A DNA stretch of 64,000 bases from Pseudomonas sp. S35 (GTDB taxonomy: Bacteria > Pseudomonadota > Gammaproteobacteria > Pseudomonadales > Pseudomonadaceae), in NCBI RefSeq assembly GCF_009866765.1, contig NZ_CP019431.1, forward strand, positions 1,054,001 through 1,118,000, read 5' to 3'. This document shows positions 26,901 through 37,168 of this stretch, piece by piece (the first letter of the stretch is position 1; each line of letters begins with the position of its first letter). The notes beneath the pieces were generated by a model. That model made no database searches. It was not told the DNA's origin and saw only the letters and a list, made by a program, of their open reading frames with translations. The position numbers and the translations under genes were made by a program.

Positions 26901-28058
26901 TCAGGCCAGTGCGGTCTCGGCAGGCGAAACAATGCTGGTCTTGCCCCCACGGGACTTACCGGAGCTCAGGTACTCGGCAATCGACTCCTGGGTCACTTCA
27001 CCCAGGAACACCCGCTCGGCATCCATCACCGGCAACCACGAGCGGTTGAACTCGTACATGCGCGACAGCAGGATGCGCAAGTGCTCGTCATACGCCGCCG
27101 TGGCGTTGAACTCGCGCAGGTACTGGCCACAAGTGCCTGTCTGACGATGCAGGTCGCGACGTCGTACATAGCCCAACGCCTTGTTCTCGGCGCAGGTGAC
27201 CACCACATAACGGCGGTCGGTTTCGTCCATCAACTCCAGGGCATCGGCCACCGGGGTTTCCGGGCTCACCGACGGGGCGTTGTCCGCCGCATCTTCAGCT
27301 TTCACCAGCAGCAGGCGCTTGAGGGTGCTGTCCTGGCCTACGAAGTTGCTGACGAATTCATCGGCTGGATGGGCCAGCAGGGTGTCCGGATGGTCGATCT
27401 GCAGCAGCTTGCCAGCGCGGAAGATGGCGATCTTGTCGCCCAGCTTGATGGCCTCGTCGATGTCGTGGCTGACCATGATCACGGTCTTGTTCAAGGCGCG
27501 TTGCATCTCGAAGAATTCGTTCTGGATCATCTCGCGGTTGATCGGGTCGACCGCGCCGAACGGTTCGTCCATCAACAGCAGCGGTGCATCGGCCGCCAGC
27601 GCACGGATCACCCCGATACGCTGTTGCTGACCACCGGACAGCTCACGCGGGTAGCGATGCAGATACTGCTTGGGCTCCAGCTTGATCATGCTCATCAATT
27701 CGCGTGCGCGGTCGTGGCATTTTTGTTTGTCCCAGCCCAGCAGCTTGGGCACGACCACGATGTTTTCCTCGATGGTCATGTTGGGGAACAGGCCGATCTG
27801 CTGGATTACGTAGCCGATGTTGCGACGCAGGGTCACTTCGTCGAGGTCGGTGGTGTCTTCGCCGTTGATCAGGATCTTGCCCGAGGAGGGCTTGATCAGG
27901 CGGTTGATCATCTTCAGCGTGGTGCTCTTGCCGCAGCCCGACGGGCCGAGGAATACGCAAATTTCGCCTTCATTGACGGTCAGGCTTACATCGTTGACGG
28001 CAGTGACAGTCTTGCCGTTGCTTTGGAAGGTCTTGGACAGGTTTTGAAGTTCGATCAT
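26901..28058 (-). CDS. opuCA: Osmoprotectant ABC transporter ATPase with CBS domains (OpuCA/ProV-like)
   Basis: A 385-residue ATPase that powers uptake of quaternary amines such as choline, carnitine or betaine. Walker A is LGPSGCGKSTT (near residue 37), the signature LSGGQQQR, Walker B LLLMDEPFGAVD and the switch His in SHDIDEA. A C-terminal CBS pair (from about residue 275) senses ionic strength in relatives. The ATG at 28,058 has AAAGGA upstream. The start overlaps the opuCB stop by 4 nt. It is the last gene of a four-gene leftward operon. Confidence 0.92.
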   Translation of the reverse strand: MIELQNLSKTFQSNGKTVTAVNDVSLTVNEGEICVFLGPSGCGKSTTLKMINRLIKPSSGKILINGEDTTDLDEVTLRRNIGYVIQQIGLFPNMTIEENIVVVPKLLGWDKQKCHDRARELMSMIKLEPKQYLHRYPRELSGGQQQRIGVIRALAADAPLLLMDEPFGAVDPINREMIQNEFFEMQRALNKTVIMVSHDIDEAIKLGDKIAIFRAGKLLQIDHPDTLLAHPADEFVSNFVGQDSTLKRLLLVKAEDAADNAPSVSPETPVADALELMDETDRRYVVVTCAENKALGYVRRRDLHRQTGTCGQYLREFNATAAYDEHLRILLSRMYEFNRSWLPVMDAERVFLGEVTQESIAEYLSSGKSRGGKTSIVSPAETALA

Positions 28059-28708
28059 TTGAGCAATCCTTTTGGAGTCAGCGAGCGTTGCAGCCATTGC
28101 AAAAGCAGGTCGGCGAAGATGGCCAGGAGACTGACCAGCACGGCGCCAACGATCAGCATCGACATGTCGCTGCGGCTGATGGAAGCCAGAATAAGTACAC
28201 CCAGGCCACCGGCACCGATGGTGGCGGCGATGGTCATTACACCAATGTTCATCACCACGGCGGTGCGCACACCGGCGAGGATCACCGGCACGGCAATCGG
28301 CAGTTCGACCATGCGCAGGCGCTGGCCGAAGGTCATGCCGATGCCTTTGGCGGCCTCGCGAATGCCCGGTTCCACGCCAGTGAGCGCCAGGTAGGTGTTA
28401 CGCATGATCGGCAGCAGGGAGTAGAGGAACACGGCGGTGATCGCCGGCATTGGCCCCAGGCCTTGGCCGAATTTGGAGTAGAACGGCAGCAGCAGGCCGA
28501 ACAGGGCAATGGAGGGCACGGTCAGCAGCACGGTGGCGCTGGCTTGCAGCGGGCCGGCAAGGGGCGGGAAGCGCGTCATCAGGATACCCAAGGGCACGCC
28601 GATGAAAATCGCCAGGATCACCGCGATGCCGACCAGTGTGATGTGCTGCCAGGTCAGGTGCAGGACTTGGGCCCAATCAAGATGGGAAAAGGCGTTCAGG
28701 AATTCCAT
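28055..28708 (-). CDS. opuCB: Osmoprotectant ABC transporter permease (OpuCB-like)
   Basis: A 217-residue inner-membrane permease with five to six helices and the EAA-type loop GIREAAKGIGMTFGQRL contacting the ATPase. Its small size and TVPSIALFGLLLPF match OpuCB/YehW-type permeases. It overlaps opuCA by 4 nt and follows the binding-protein gene by 12 nt. Confidence 0.92.
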   Translation of the reverse strand: MEFLNAFSHLDWAQVLHLTWQHITLVGIAVILAIFIGVPLGILMTRFPPLAGPLQASATVLLTVPSIALFGLLLPFYSKFGQGLGPMPAITAVFLYSLLPIMRNTYLALTGVEPGIREAAKGIGMTFGQRLRMVELPIAVPVILAGVRTAVVMNIGVMTIAATIGAGGLGVLILASISRSDMSMLIVGAVLVSLLAIFADLLLQWLQRSLTPKGLLK

Positions 28709-28720
28709 GTCTTCTCCTTC

Positions 28721-29614
28721 TTAGTTGATCGGATGTTGGCGCAGGAAATCGGCGGCAACAGCGGATGGGCTTTCATGGTCGACGTCGACCCGCGCATTCA
28801 ACTGGCGCATGGTTTCGTCGTCGAACAGGGTGGCCAGCGGCTTGAGCTCGGCAGCCAATTGCGGGTGCTTGTCGAGGTATTCCTGACGCACCACCGGCGC
28901 GGCGGTGTAGTCGGGGAAGTAGTGCATGTCATCCGCCAGCAGTTTGAGCTTGAAGGCGTTGAGGCGACCGTCTGTGGTGTAGACCAGGCCGGCAAACACC
29001 TGGCCGTTGCGCAGGGCGGTGTAGACCAGGCCTGCGTCCATCTGCCGGGTGTTCTTGCGGGTCAGGTTCATGTCGTACAGCTTGACCATGCCGGCCAGGC
29101 CGTCGGAGCGGTTGGCGAACTCGGTGTCCAGGGCCACCAGGCGGTGTTCCTGGGTGTCTTGCGCCATGGCCTTGGTGAGGTCGCTGATGCTGTTGATTTC
29201 AGGATGTTGCTCGGCCACCTTCTGCGGCAGTGCCAGGGCGTAGGTGTTGCTGAAGCGCGACGGCGAGAGCCAGACCAGGCCTTTTTTCGCGTCGAGTTCT
29301 TTCACCCGAGCGTAGGACTGTTCGCTGTCGAGTTTCTCGTCGATGTGGTTGTAGGCCACTAGCGACACACCGGTGTACTCCCAGATCAGGTCCAGTTGCC
29401 CGCTTTCCTGGGCACTGCGCGCCAGGTTGCTGCCCAGGCCACCGGTCACGCGGGCTTCGTAGCCCTTGGTGCGCAGGTACTGGGAAGTGATTTCGGCCAG
29501 CAGGGTCTGTTCGGTGAATACCCGGGCGCCGATGCGGATCACCGGTTTTTCAGCGGCTTGCGCGATGCCTGCAAACAGCAGGACGCAGCCTAATATCAAG
29601 CTAAGTTTTTTCAT
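28721..29614 (-). CDS. opuCC: Osmoprotectant ABC transporter substrate-binding protein (OpuCC-like)
   Basis: A 297-residue periplasmic binding protein. The signal peptide (KKLSLILGCVLLFAGIAQAA) is followed by KPVIRIGARVFTEQTLLAEI and YEARVTGGLGSN, typical of the glycine-betaine/choline type (OpuAC/ProX family). It carries no lipobox cysteine after cleavage, so it is probably soluble in the periplasm. It lies between the two permease genes. The exact ligand is not determinable. Confidence 0.9.
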   Translation of the reverse strand: MKKLSLILGCVLLFAGIAQAAEKPVIRIGARVFTEQTLLAEITSQYLRTKGYEARVTGGLGSNLARSAQESGQLDLIWEYTGVSLVAYNHIDEKLDSEQSYARVKELDAKKGLVWLSPSRFSNTYALALPQKVAEQHPEINSISDLTKAMAQDTQEHRLVALDTEFANRSDGLAGMVKLYDMNLTRKNTRQMDAGLVYTALRNGQVFAGLVYTTDGRLNAFKLKLLADDMHYFPDYTAAPVVRQEYLDKHPQLAAELKPLATLFDDETMRQLNARVDVDHESPSAVAADFLRQHPIN

Positions 29615-29634
29615 GTGAATTCCTTTGCCGAGCC

Positions 29635-30351
29635 TTAAGACGGACGCAACCCGCGTTCCAGCCAGAGGCGGCTGGCCATGGTCACCAGACCGTCAAGCAG
29701 CAATGCCAGCAACGCGGTGCACGCGGCGCCGAGCAGCAATTGCGGCTGGTTGTTCAGGGCGATGCCGGGGAAGATCAGGCTGCCCAGGCTGTTGGCGCCG
29801 ATCAGGAACGCCAGCGGTGCGGTACCGACGTTGATCGCCAGGGCCACGCGCACACCGCCGATGATGATGGGCACGGCGTTGGGCAATTCCACGCGAAACA
29901 GCACCTGGCGTGGGGTCATGCCGATGCCGGTGGCGGCTTCCTTGAGGGAACCTTGAACGTTTTTAAGGCCTTCGTAGGTGTTGCGCACGATGGGCAGGAG
30001 GGAGGCGAGGAACAACGCGAAGATGGCCGGGCCGCTGCCGATGCCGAGGACGCCGAGGGCGATGGCCAATACGGCCAGGGGCGGGACGGTGTTGCCGATG
30101 TTGAAGATCTGCATGAAGCGTTCTGCGCGCCCGACCATAGTGGGGCGGCTGAGCAGGATACCGGCGGGGATGCCCACAGCGAGGGCCGCCAGCATGGAGA
30201 CTAGAACGAGGATCAGGTGTGCTTGCAGGTAAAACAACAAATCGTCGCGGTACAGTTCGATCGTGTTGATGCCGATCCAGTGGACCAGCAGGGCCAGGAG
30301 CGCGACGACAACCACGCTTCCTATCAGCCCTTTGCCATAGCGAATAGCCAC
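29635..30351 (-). CDS. opuCD: Osmoprotectant ABC transporter permease (OpuCD-like)
   Basis: A 238-residue inner-membrane permease, partner of OpuCB, with the coupling loop SLKEAATGIGMTPRQVLF. The GTG at 30,351 (MAIRYGKG) was chosen because AAGGAG lies 8 nt upstream. The frame is open to an ATG at 30,387, which has no good ribosome site. It is the first gene of the operon opuCD-CC-CB-CA. Confidence 0.9.
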   Translation of the reverse strand: MAIRYGKGLIGSVVVVALLALLVHWIGINTIELYRDDLLFYLQAHLILVLVSMLAALAVGIPAGILLSRPTMVGRAERFMQIFNIGNTVPPLAVLAIALGVLGIGSGPAIFALFLASLLPIVRNTYEGLKNVQGSLKEAATGIGMTPRQVLFRVELPNAVPIIIGGVRVALAINVGTAPLAFLIGANSLGSLIFPGIALNNQPQLLLGAACTALLALLLDGLVTMASRLWLERGLRPS

Positions 30352-30682
30352 AGGCGGACTCCTTTTTTCTTTTGTCGGCGAACACATTCTCCGGCGGCAA
30401 TGCCATTCCTGGCTGTCGGCGAATAGGTTCGCGAAAAGCAGCTCGTCTATACCGGCGATGCGGTATGAATTCGAGCCATGAGCGCAGCCTCGTCAGGCTA
30501 ACTTGCTGATTTATCAGCCCCTGTTCCGAGTGCGGTAGCAGGGGAGTGGACGTCTCTACCTTTTAAAAGGTTCCATACTTGGCAGCATTTAGCCACCCCC
30601 AATCGGGTGAACGGTGGTCCGGCCCCCAGGGTTTGCGCTATACTCGCCGCCCTTTTTTGACTCACCTGCCAGGCGATTTCCC
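30352..30682. promoter_or_regulatory. Divergent opuC / prfC control region
   Basis: A gene-free 331-bp region. Seen in it: ATACCG / CGGTAT hairpin (30,449-30,466); GCTGAT-TT-ATCAGC (30,505-30,518) abutting a CCCCTG / CAGGGG stem (30,518-30,544); the perfect palindrome ACCTTTTAAAAGGT (30,558-30,571); and a likely prfC -10 TATACT (30,639-30,644). None can be tied to a known regulator by sequence alone. Confidence 0.5.
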
Positions 30683-32266
30683 ATGACCCACCAGGCCGCC
30701 GAAGTCGCGAAACGCCGCACTTTCGCCATTATTTCCCACCCCGATGCCGGTAAAACCACCATCACCGAGAAGCTGTTGCTGATGGGCAAGGCAATCGCTG
30801 TGGCCGGCACGGTGAAATCCCGCAAATCTGACCGCCATGCCACCTCCGACTGGATGGAAATGGAAAAACAACGGGGTATTTCCATTACCACGTCGGTCAT
30901 GCAGTTCCCGTATCGCGACCACATGGTCAACCTGCTCGACACCCCAGGTCACGAAGACTTCTCCGAAGACACCTACCGCACCCTGACCGCGGTGGACTCG
31001 GCACTGATGGTCCTCGATGGCGGTAAAGGCGTCGAGCCACGGACCATCGCGCTGATGGACGTGTGCCGCCTGCGTGACACGCCAATCGTCAGCTTCATCA
31101 ACAAACTCGACCGCGACATCCGCGACCCCATCGAGTTGTTGGATGAAATCGAAGCGGTCCTGAAGATCAAGGCCGCGCCGATCACCTGGCCGATTGGTTG
31201 CTACCGCGACTTCAAGGGCGTGTACCACCTGGCCGACGACTACATCATTGTCTACACCGCCGGTCACGGTCACGAACGTACCGATGTGAAAATTATCGAG
31301 AAGCTCGACTCGGACGAAGCCCGCGCCCACCTGGGTGACGAGTACGACCGTTTTGTCGACCAACTGGAACTGGTGCAGGGCGCCTGCCATGAGTTCAACC
31401 AGCAGGAATTCCTCGATGGCCAACTGACGCCTGTGTTCTTCGGGACCGCGTTGGGCAACTTCGGCGTGGACCATGTGCTCGACGCCGTCGTGGACTGGGC
31501 GCCGAAGCCGCTGGCCCGTGTGGCCAACGAGCGTACGGTTGAGCCGGTCGAAGAGAAATTCACCGGTTTCGTGTTCAAGATCCAGGCGAACATGGACCCC
31601 AAGCACCGCGACCGCATCGCCTTCATGCGCATCTGCTCCGGCAAGTACGAAAAAGGCATGAAGATGCGCCACGTGCGCACCGGCAAGGACGTACGCATCG
31701 GCGACGCCCTGACGTTCTTCTCCTCCGAGCGTGAACAGCTCGAAGAAGCCTACGCCGGCGACATCATCGGCCTGCACAACCACGGCACCATCCAGATCGG
31801 CGACACCTTCACCGAAGGCGAAGCGCTGGGCTTCACCGGTATCCCGCACTTCGCCCCGGAACTGTTCCGCCGCGTACGCCTGCGTGACCCGCTCAAATCC
31901 AAGCAACTGCGCCAAGGTTTGCAGCAACTGGCGGAAGAGGGCGCTACCCAGGTGTTCTTCCCCGAGCGCAGCAACGACATTATCCTCGGCGCCGTCGGCG
32001 TGCTGCAGTTCGATGTGGTGGCCAGCCGCCTGAAAGAGGAATACAAGGTCGAATGCTCGTATGAGCCAATCACCGTGTACTCCGCGCGTTGGATCGATTG
32101 CAGCGATAAGAAGAAGTTGGAAGAGTTCTCCAACAAGGCTGTGGAAAACCTCGCGGTCGACGGCGGCGGTCACCTGACCTACCTAGCGCCGACACGGGTC
32201 AACCTGGCATTGATGGAAGAGCGCTGGCCGGATGTGAAATTCCGCGCTACTCGCGAGCACCATTAA
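30683..32266 (+). CDS. prfC: Peptide chain release factor 3
   Basis: A 527-residue translational GTPase that recycles RF1/RF2 from the ribosome after termination. The G domain is at the N terminus: [13 protein letters not shown] (P loop), [17 protein letters not shown] (switch), [12 protein letters not shown] (G3) and NKLDRD (G4). Beta-barrel domains follow, with [19 protein letters not shown] and a C terminus ending [14 protein letters not shown]. The ATG at 30,683 gives the canonical [18 protein letters not shown] start. It is monocistronic, with a clear terminator after it. Confidence 0.98.
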   Translation: MTHQAAEVAKRRTFAIISHPDAGKTTITEKLLLMGKAIAVAGTVKSRKSDRHATSDWMEMEKQRGISITTSVMQFPYRDHMVNLLDTPGHEDFSEDTYRTLTAVDSALMVLDGGKGVEPRTIALMDVCRLRDTPIVSFINKLDRDIRDPIELLDEIEAVLKIKAAPITWPIGCYRDFKGVYHLADDYIIVYTAGHGHERTDVKIIEKLDSDEARAHLGDEYDRFVDQLELVQGACHEFNQQEFLDGQLTPVFFGTALGNFGVDHVLDAVVDWAPKPLARVANERTVEPVEEKFTGFVFKIQANMDPKHRDRIAFMRICSGKYEKGMKMRHVRTGKDVRIGDALTFFSSEREQLEEAYAGDIIGLHNHGTIQIGDTFTEGEALGFTGIPHFAPELFRRVRLRDPLKSKQLRQGLQQLAEEGATQVFFPERSNDIILGAVGVLQFDVVASRLKEEYKVECSYEPITVYSARWIDCSDKKKLEEFSNKAVENLAVDGGGHLTYLAPTRVNLALMEERWPDVKFRATREHH

Positions 32267-32285
32267 GGTCTGAGCGGTAAGGAGA

Positions 32286-32316
32286 AGGGCGAAGCTGTGA
32301 TGGCTTCGCCCTTTTT
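32286..32316 (+). terminator. Intrinsic terminator after prfC
   Basis: Stem GGGCGAAGC / GCTTCGCCC (7-nt loop) followed by TTTTT, 20 nt after the stop. Confidence 0.92.
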
Positions 32317-32336
32317 CTTGGGCGTTGCAAAACAAA

Positions 32337-32427
32337 ATGTGGGAGGGGGCTTGCCCCCGATAGCGTAGTGTCAGCCCCGAATGTACTGGCTGACACACTG
32401 CTATCGGGGGCAAGCCCGCTCCCACAT
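32337..32427. repeat. REPIN (two inverted REP copies)
   Basis: A REP half (32,337-32,364) and its near-complete inverse (32,400-32,427) enclose a 35-bp spacer that itself pairs (TGTCAGCC / GGCTGACA). The halves differ at one position in the G/C run. This arrangement is the mobile REP doublet typical of P. fluorescens. Confidence 0.85.
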
Positions 32428-32508
32428 TTTTGCTTTCAACAGGCATGGGATTGGCGAGAAGCCTGCATCGGGTCTAGCGTTTACCCACCGACTGTTAAGG
32501 AGATCACT

Positions 32509-32754
32509 GTGCGAAAAGTTCAACGCGCCATCCCCTTGGTGTTGCTGGCCGCCCTTGGGCTGACGGCCCTTCCGGCACTGGCGGGCGCAGGAGCGCCGCA
32601 GTGGAAGGACACCGGCCCTGTCACCAAGAAAAAGCAGAACGAGGTCAACTCCGGCAGTTGGCAACCCCGAGCCCAGCCTGCGCCCAAGGAAGACGCCGAA
32701 AACCCCTACAACGAAGGCGAAGACAGCGAAACCTACGACGACGGCGACACCTGA
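32509..32754 (+). CDS. Small secreted acidic protein, unknown function (first of a pair)
   Basis: An 81-residue protein with a clear signal peptide (MRKVQRAIPLVLLAALGL, cleaved after LPALA). The mature part is ~56 residues and ends in an acidic tail (NEGEDSETYDDGDT). It starts at a GTG (32,509) preceded by TAAGGAG at 8 nt; no ATG fits. No cysteines and no recognised family. The next gene encodes a protein of similar size and design. Confidence 0.6.
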   Translation: MRKVQRAIPLVLLAALGLTALPALAGAGAPQWKDTGPVTKKKQNEVNSGSWQPRAQPAPKEDAENPYNEGEDSETYDDGDT

Positions 32755-32850
32755 ACCCTGGCGCAAACTCCGCATCGGGGCTAGCGTCAACGCTGGCGAG
32801 GCTGAACGGCTGCCGCGCGGGATTCACCTACTGACTGGACGGAATCAACC

Positions 32851-33111
32851 ATGAGTATTTTTCAACGCGTAGTGTTGTTGATAAAGGTGCTGGTGATGTT
32901 GTCGTTGGGGATGTCGACGGCCTGGGCGCATAACGCTGTGCAGGGCGGTGTTGCGTTGTCGGCGGCGCACAGTGCGCAGGATCTGCAACTGGCCAAGTCC
33001 GAGGCTGAACCGGGTGATCAGGACCAGGGCGGCAGTAAGGATGATGATGACTCCACCACCGACGATCCGGACAGCGATGACCCGGATGATGAAGGCGACA
33101 GCCAGACATAA
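32851..33111 (+). CDS. Small secreted acidic protein, unknown function (second of a pair)
   Basis: An 86-residue protein with a signal peptide (LLIKVLVMLSLGMSTAWA) and a mature part that is strikingly Asp-rich: about 19 Asp/Glu in the last 36 residues. It has no Cys, is likely disordered, and may bind cations or simply be very soluble. The ribosome site is weak (GGACGGA). It lies 96 nt after the similar gene at 32,509 and before a strong terminator. No function can be assigned. Confidence 0.55.
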   Translation: MSIFQRVVLLIKVLVMLSLGMSTAWAHNAVQGGVALSAAHSAQDLQLAKSEAEPGDQDQGGSKDDDDSTTDDPDSDDPDDEGDSQT

Positions 33112-33149
33112 AAAAACCCTCCCGCCAGGCTGATGCGCAACCTGGCGGG
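33112..33149 (-). terminator. Terminator on the minus strand beyond dppF
   Basis: Stem CCCGCCAGG / CCTGGCGGG followed on the minus strand by GAGGG and six T. It backs up termination of the leftward dpp operon. Confidence 0.65.
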
Positions 33150-33169
33150 AAGGGCTGTAGAACTCAAGC

Positions 33170-33202
33170 AAGGCCCTGGAGTGAAACCCCAGGGCCTTTT
33201 TT
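33170..33202 (+). terminator. Terminator after the small acidic protein genes
   Basis: Stem AAGGCCCTGG / CCAGGGCCTT (9-nt loop) followed by a T6 run on the plus strand, 8 nt short of the dppF stop. It may also act on the dpp transcript. Confidence 0.85.
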
Positions 33203-33209
33203 GTGGGGG

Positions 33210-34180
33210 TCAGGCCACAAACTGCTCGGCATAGTGGCAAGCCACCTGCCGGTTATCCAAGGCGCGCAACTGCGGCTCCTCGCTGCTGCACCGCGCCGTC
33301 GCGTACGGGCAGCGCTTGTGGAAAGCACAGCCAGGCGGCGGGTTCAGTGGGTTAGGCAACTCGCCGACGATTTTGATCTTCGGTTTGTTCGGGTCCGGAT
33401 GGATGGTCGGTGTGGCCGACAGCAGCGCCTGGGTGTACGGGTGCAGCGGGCGGGCGTAGATGTCGTCCTTGGGGCCGACTTCCACCGGGCGACCGAGGTA
33501 CATCACCATCACGTCATCGGCAACGTGCTGCACCACCGCCAGGTTGTGGGAAATGAACACGTAGGCCGTGTTGAATTCCTGCTGCAGGTCCATGAACAGG
33601 TTGAGCACCTGGGCCTGGATCGAGACGTCCAGCGCCGAGGTCGGCTCATCCGCCACCAGCACCTTGGGTTGCAGCATCATCGCGCGGGCCAGGGCGATGC
33701 GCTGGCGTTGGCCGCCGGAGAACATGTGCGGGTAGCGCTGGTAATGCTCAGGGCGCAAGCCCACTTGCTTCATCATTGCCTGCACTTTCTCGCGGCGTTC
33801 GGCAGCGGACAGGTTGGTGTTGATCAGCAGTGGCTCGCCGAGTTGATCGCCGACTTTCTGCCGGGGGTTCAACGAGGCGTACGGGCTCTGGAACACCATC
33901 TGCACGTCTTTGCGTAGTTGTTTGCGCTGAGCCTTGTCGGCCCCGGCGACTTCCTGGCCGGCGATTTTCAGCGAGCCGGACGACGGCTCTTCAATCAGCG
34001 TCAGCGCACGGGCCAGGGTGGATTTGCCGCAACCCGACTCGCCGACCACCGCGAGGGTCTTGCCGGCTTCCAGCTCGAAGGACACGCCATTGAGGGCGCG
34101 CACGGTGGCGTGGCCCTTGAACAGGCCACGGGACACTTCGTAGTGACGGGTCAGGTCGCGGGCGGTAAGAACGACGGCCA

Positions 34181-34181
<1 letters not shown>
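33210..34181 (-). CDS. dppF: Dipeptide ABC transporter ATP-binding protein DppF
   Basis: A 323-residue ATPase of the peptide/nickel importer family. It has Walker A GESGCGKSTLARAL, signature FSGGQRQRIALARAM, Walker B KVLVADEPTSALD, and a C-terminal oligopeptide-transporter extension with the Cys-containing GCAFHKRCPYATARC. It pairs with DppD to drive DppBC. Its start overlaps the dppD stop by one base (TAATG). It is the last gene of the operon. Confidence 0.95.
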
Positions 34182-35149
<968 letters not shown>

Positions 35150-35159
35150 GGGAATCTCC

Positions 35160-36077
35160 TCAGGCGGCGTTCTTGAGTTTCGGGTCCAGCGCATCGCGCA
35201 GGCCGTCACCCATCAAGTTGATTGCCAGCACGCTGAGCAAAATGGTCAAACCAGGCAAGCTCACCACCCACCAGGCGCGTTCGATGTAGTCACGGGCCGA
35301 GGCCAGCATGGTGCCCCACTCAGGGGTTGGCGGTTGAACACCAAGACCGAGGAAGCCCAAGGCCGCCGCGTCGAGGATCGCCGAGGAGAAACTCAAGGTG
35401 GCCTGTACGATCAGCGGTGCCATGCAGTTGGGTAGCACGGTGATGAACATCAGGCGTGGCAGGCCGGCGCCAGCGAGGCGGGCGGCGGTCACGTAGTCAC
35501 GGTTCAGCTCGCCCATCACCGCTGCGCGGGTCAGGCGTACATAGGATGGCAACGACACGATCGCGATGGCGATCACGGTGTTGATCAGGCCAGGGCCGAG
35601 GATTGCGACGATGGCAACGGCCAGCAGCAGCGATGGCAGGGCCAGCATGATGTCCATCAGACGCATGATGGTCGGGCCAAGCAAACGCGGGAAGAACCCG
35701 GCGAACAGGCCCAGCAGGATGCCCGGGATCAGCGACATCACCACCGACGACAAGCCGATCAGCAGCGACAGGCGCGAACCCTGGATCAGGCGCGAGAGCA
35801 GGTCACGGCCCAGCTCGTCGGTGCCGAGCAGGAACTGGATCTGCCCGCCTTCCAGCCACGACGGCGGGGTCAGCAGGAAGTCGCGGTATTGCTCGCTCGG
35901 GTTATGCGGTGCCACCCAGGGGGCGAAGATCGCGCAGAACACGATCAGCACCATGAATGCCAGGCCGGCAACTGCGCCCTTGTTCTTGGAGAAGGCTTGC
36001 CAGAATTCTTTGTACGGCGACGGATACAGCAGGCTTTGATCGACTGCTGACACGGGAGTAGGTGTGGTCATGGTCAT
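35160..36077 (-). CDS. dppC: Dipeptide ABC transporter permease DppC
   Basis: A 305-residue inner-membrane permease with an N-terminal cytoplasmic tail, a first helix near residues 35-55, and the OppC-type loop [19 protein letters not shown] for ATPase contact. It ends [16 protein letters not shown], characteristic of DppC. A second ATG two codons in could be the true start. It follows dppB by 4 nt. Confidence 0.94.
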   Translation of the reverse strand: MTMTTPTPVSAVDQSLLYPSPYKEFWQAFSKNKGAVAGLAFMVLIVFCAIFAPWVAPHNPSEQYRDFLLTPPSWLEGGQIQFLLGTDELGRDLLSRLIQGSRLSLLIGLSSVVMSLIPGILLGLFAGFFPRLLGPTIMRLMDIMLALPSLLLAVAIVAILGPGLINTVIAIAIVSLPSYVRLTRAAVMGELNRDYVTAARLAGAGLPRLMFITVLPNCMAPLIVQATLSFSSAILDAAALGFLGLGVQPPTPEWGTMLASARDYIERAWWVVSLPGLTILLSVLAINLMGDGLRDALDPKLKNAA

Positions 36078-36081
36078 GATC

Positions 36082-37092
36082 TCAGCGCTGGTGACGGATG
36101 CGTGGGTTGGCGAAGCCGTAGAGGATATCCACCACGAAGTTCACCAGGATCACCAGGCAGGCGATCAGCAGGATGCCGTTTTGCACCACCGGGTAGTCAC
36201 GTGCGCCAATGGCTTCGATCAGCCATTTGCCGATGCCGGGCCACGAGAAAATGGTTTCGGTCAGGACCGCACCGGCCAGCAGCGTGCCGACTTGCAGGCC
36301 GACCACGGTGAGTACCGGGATCAGTGCGTTGCGCAGGCCGTGGACGAATACGACGCGGGCCGGCGACAGGCCTTTGGCCTTGGCGGTACGGATGTAGTCT
36401 TCGCGCAGCACTTCGAGCATGGATGAACGGGTCATCCGTGCAATCACTGCCAACGGGATGGTGCCCAGTACGATGGCCGGCAGGATCAGGTGGTGCAGGG
36501 CGTCGAAGAACGCGTCGGGCTCGTCAGCCAGCAGCGTGTCGATGAGCATGAAGCCGGTGCGCGGCTCGATGTCGTAGAGCAGGTCGATCCGCCCGGACAC
36601 CGGGGTCCAGCCCAGGCTGACGGAGAAGAACATGATCAGGATCAGGCCCCACCAGAAGATCGGCATCGAGTATCCCGCCAGGGAGATGCCCATCACCCCA
36701 TGGTCGAACAGGGATCCTCGCTTGAGTGCCGCGATCACCCCGGCCAACAGGCCCAGGATGCCGGCGAACAACAGGGCGGCCATGGACAGTTCCAGGGTCG
36801 CGGGGAAAAGGGCGGTGAACTCGGTCCACACGCTGGTGCGGGTGCGCAGCGATTCGCCAAGGTCGCCTTGGGCGAGCTTGCCGACGTAGTCCAGGTATTG
36901 CGCATACAACGGCTTGTTAAGGCCAAGGCGCTCCATTGCCTGTGCGTGCATCTCGGGGTCGACGCGCCGCTCGCCCATCATGACTTCGACGGGGTCGCCA
37001 GGGATCATGCGAATCAACGCAAACGTGAGCAACGTGATGCCGAAAAACGTGGGGATCAATAACCCCAGTCGGCGGGCAATAAAACTAAACAT
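36082..37092 (-). CDS. dppB: Dipeptide ABC transporter permease DppB
   Basis: A 336-residue inner-membrane permease of the OppB type. The N terminus is MFSFIARRLGLLIPTFFGIT, followed by a long periplasmic loop (MIPGDPVEVMMGERRVDP). The coupling loop is DYIRTAKAKGLSPARVVF and the end is VDILYGFANPRIRHQR. It forms the channel with DppC. It lies 76 nt after dppA4, with a hairpin between that may tune permease levels below those of the binding protein. Confidence 0.95.
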   Translation of the reverse strand: MFSFIARRLGLLIPTFFGITLLTFALIRMIPGDPVEVMMGERRVDPEMHAQAMERLGLNKPLYAQYLDYVGKLAQGDLGESLRTRTSVWTEFTALFPATLELSMAALLFAGILGLLAGVIAALKRGSLFDHGVMGISLAGYSMPIFWWGLILIMFFSVSLGWTPVSGRIDLLYDIEPRTGFMLIDTLLADEPDAFFDALHHLILPAIVLGTIPLAVIARMTRSSMLEVLREDYIRTAKAKGLSPARVVFVHGLRNALIPVLTVVGLQVGTLLAGAVLTETIFSWPGIGKWLIEAIGARDYPVVQNGILLIACLVILVNFVVDILYGFANPRIRHQR

Positions 37093-37127
37093 CTTGTTGT
37101 GTACCTCAATCAGCCGGTTAGGCAGGT

Positions 37128-37155
37128 TCGGCGCCGTCCCAGTGGGCGGCGCCGA
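37128..37155 (-). promoter_or_regulatory. Intercistronic hairpin between dppA4 and dppB
   Basis: Stem TCGGCGCCG / CGGCGCCGA with a 10-nt loop and no T run. Such stem-loops after binding-protein genes usually protect the upstream mRNA and limit read-through; that role here is inferred. Confidence 0.6.
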
Positions 37156-37168
37156 GCGTTTCTCTTAT

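Noticed and set aside
30662..32173. 503-codon minus-strand open frame opposite prfC
   Set aside because: Shadow of the prfC codon bias; prfC is certain.
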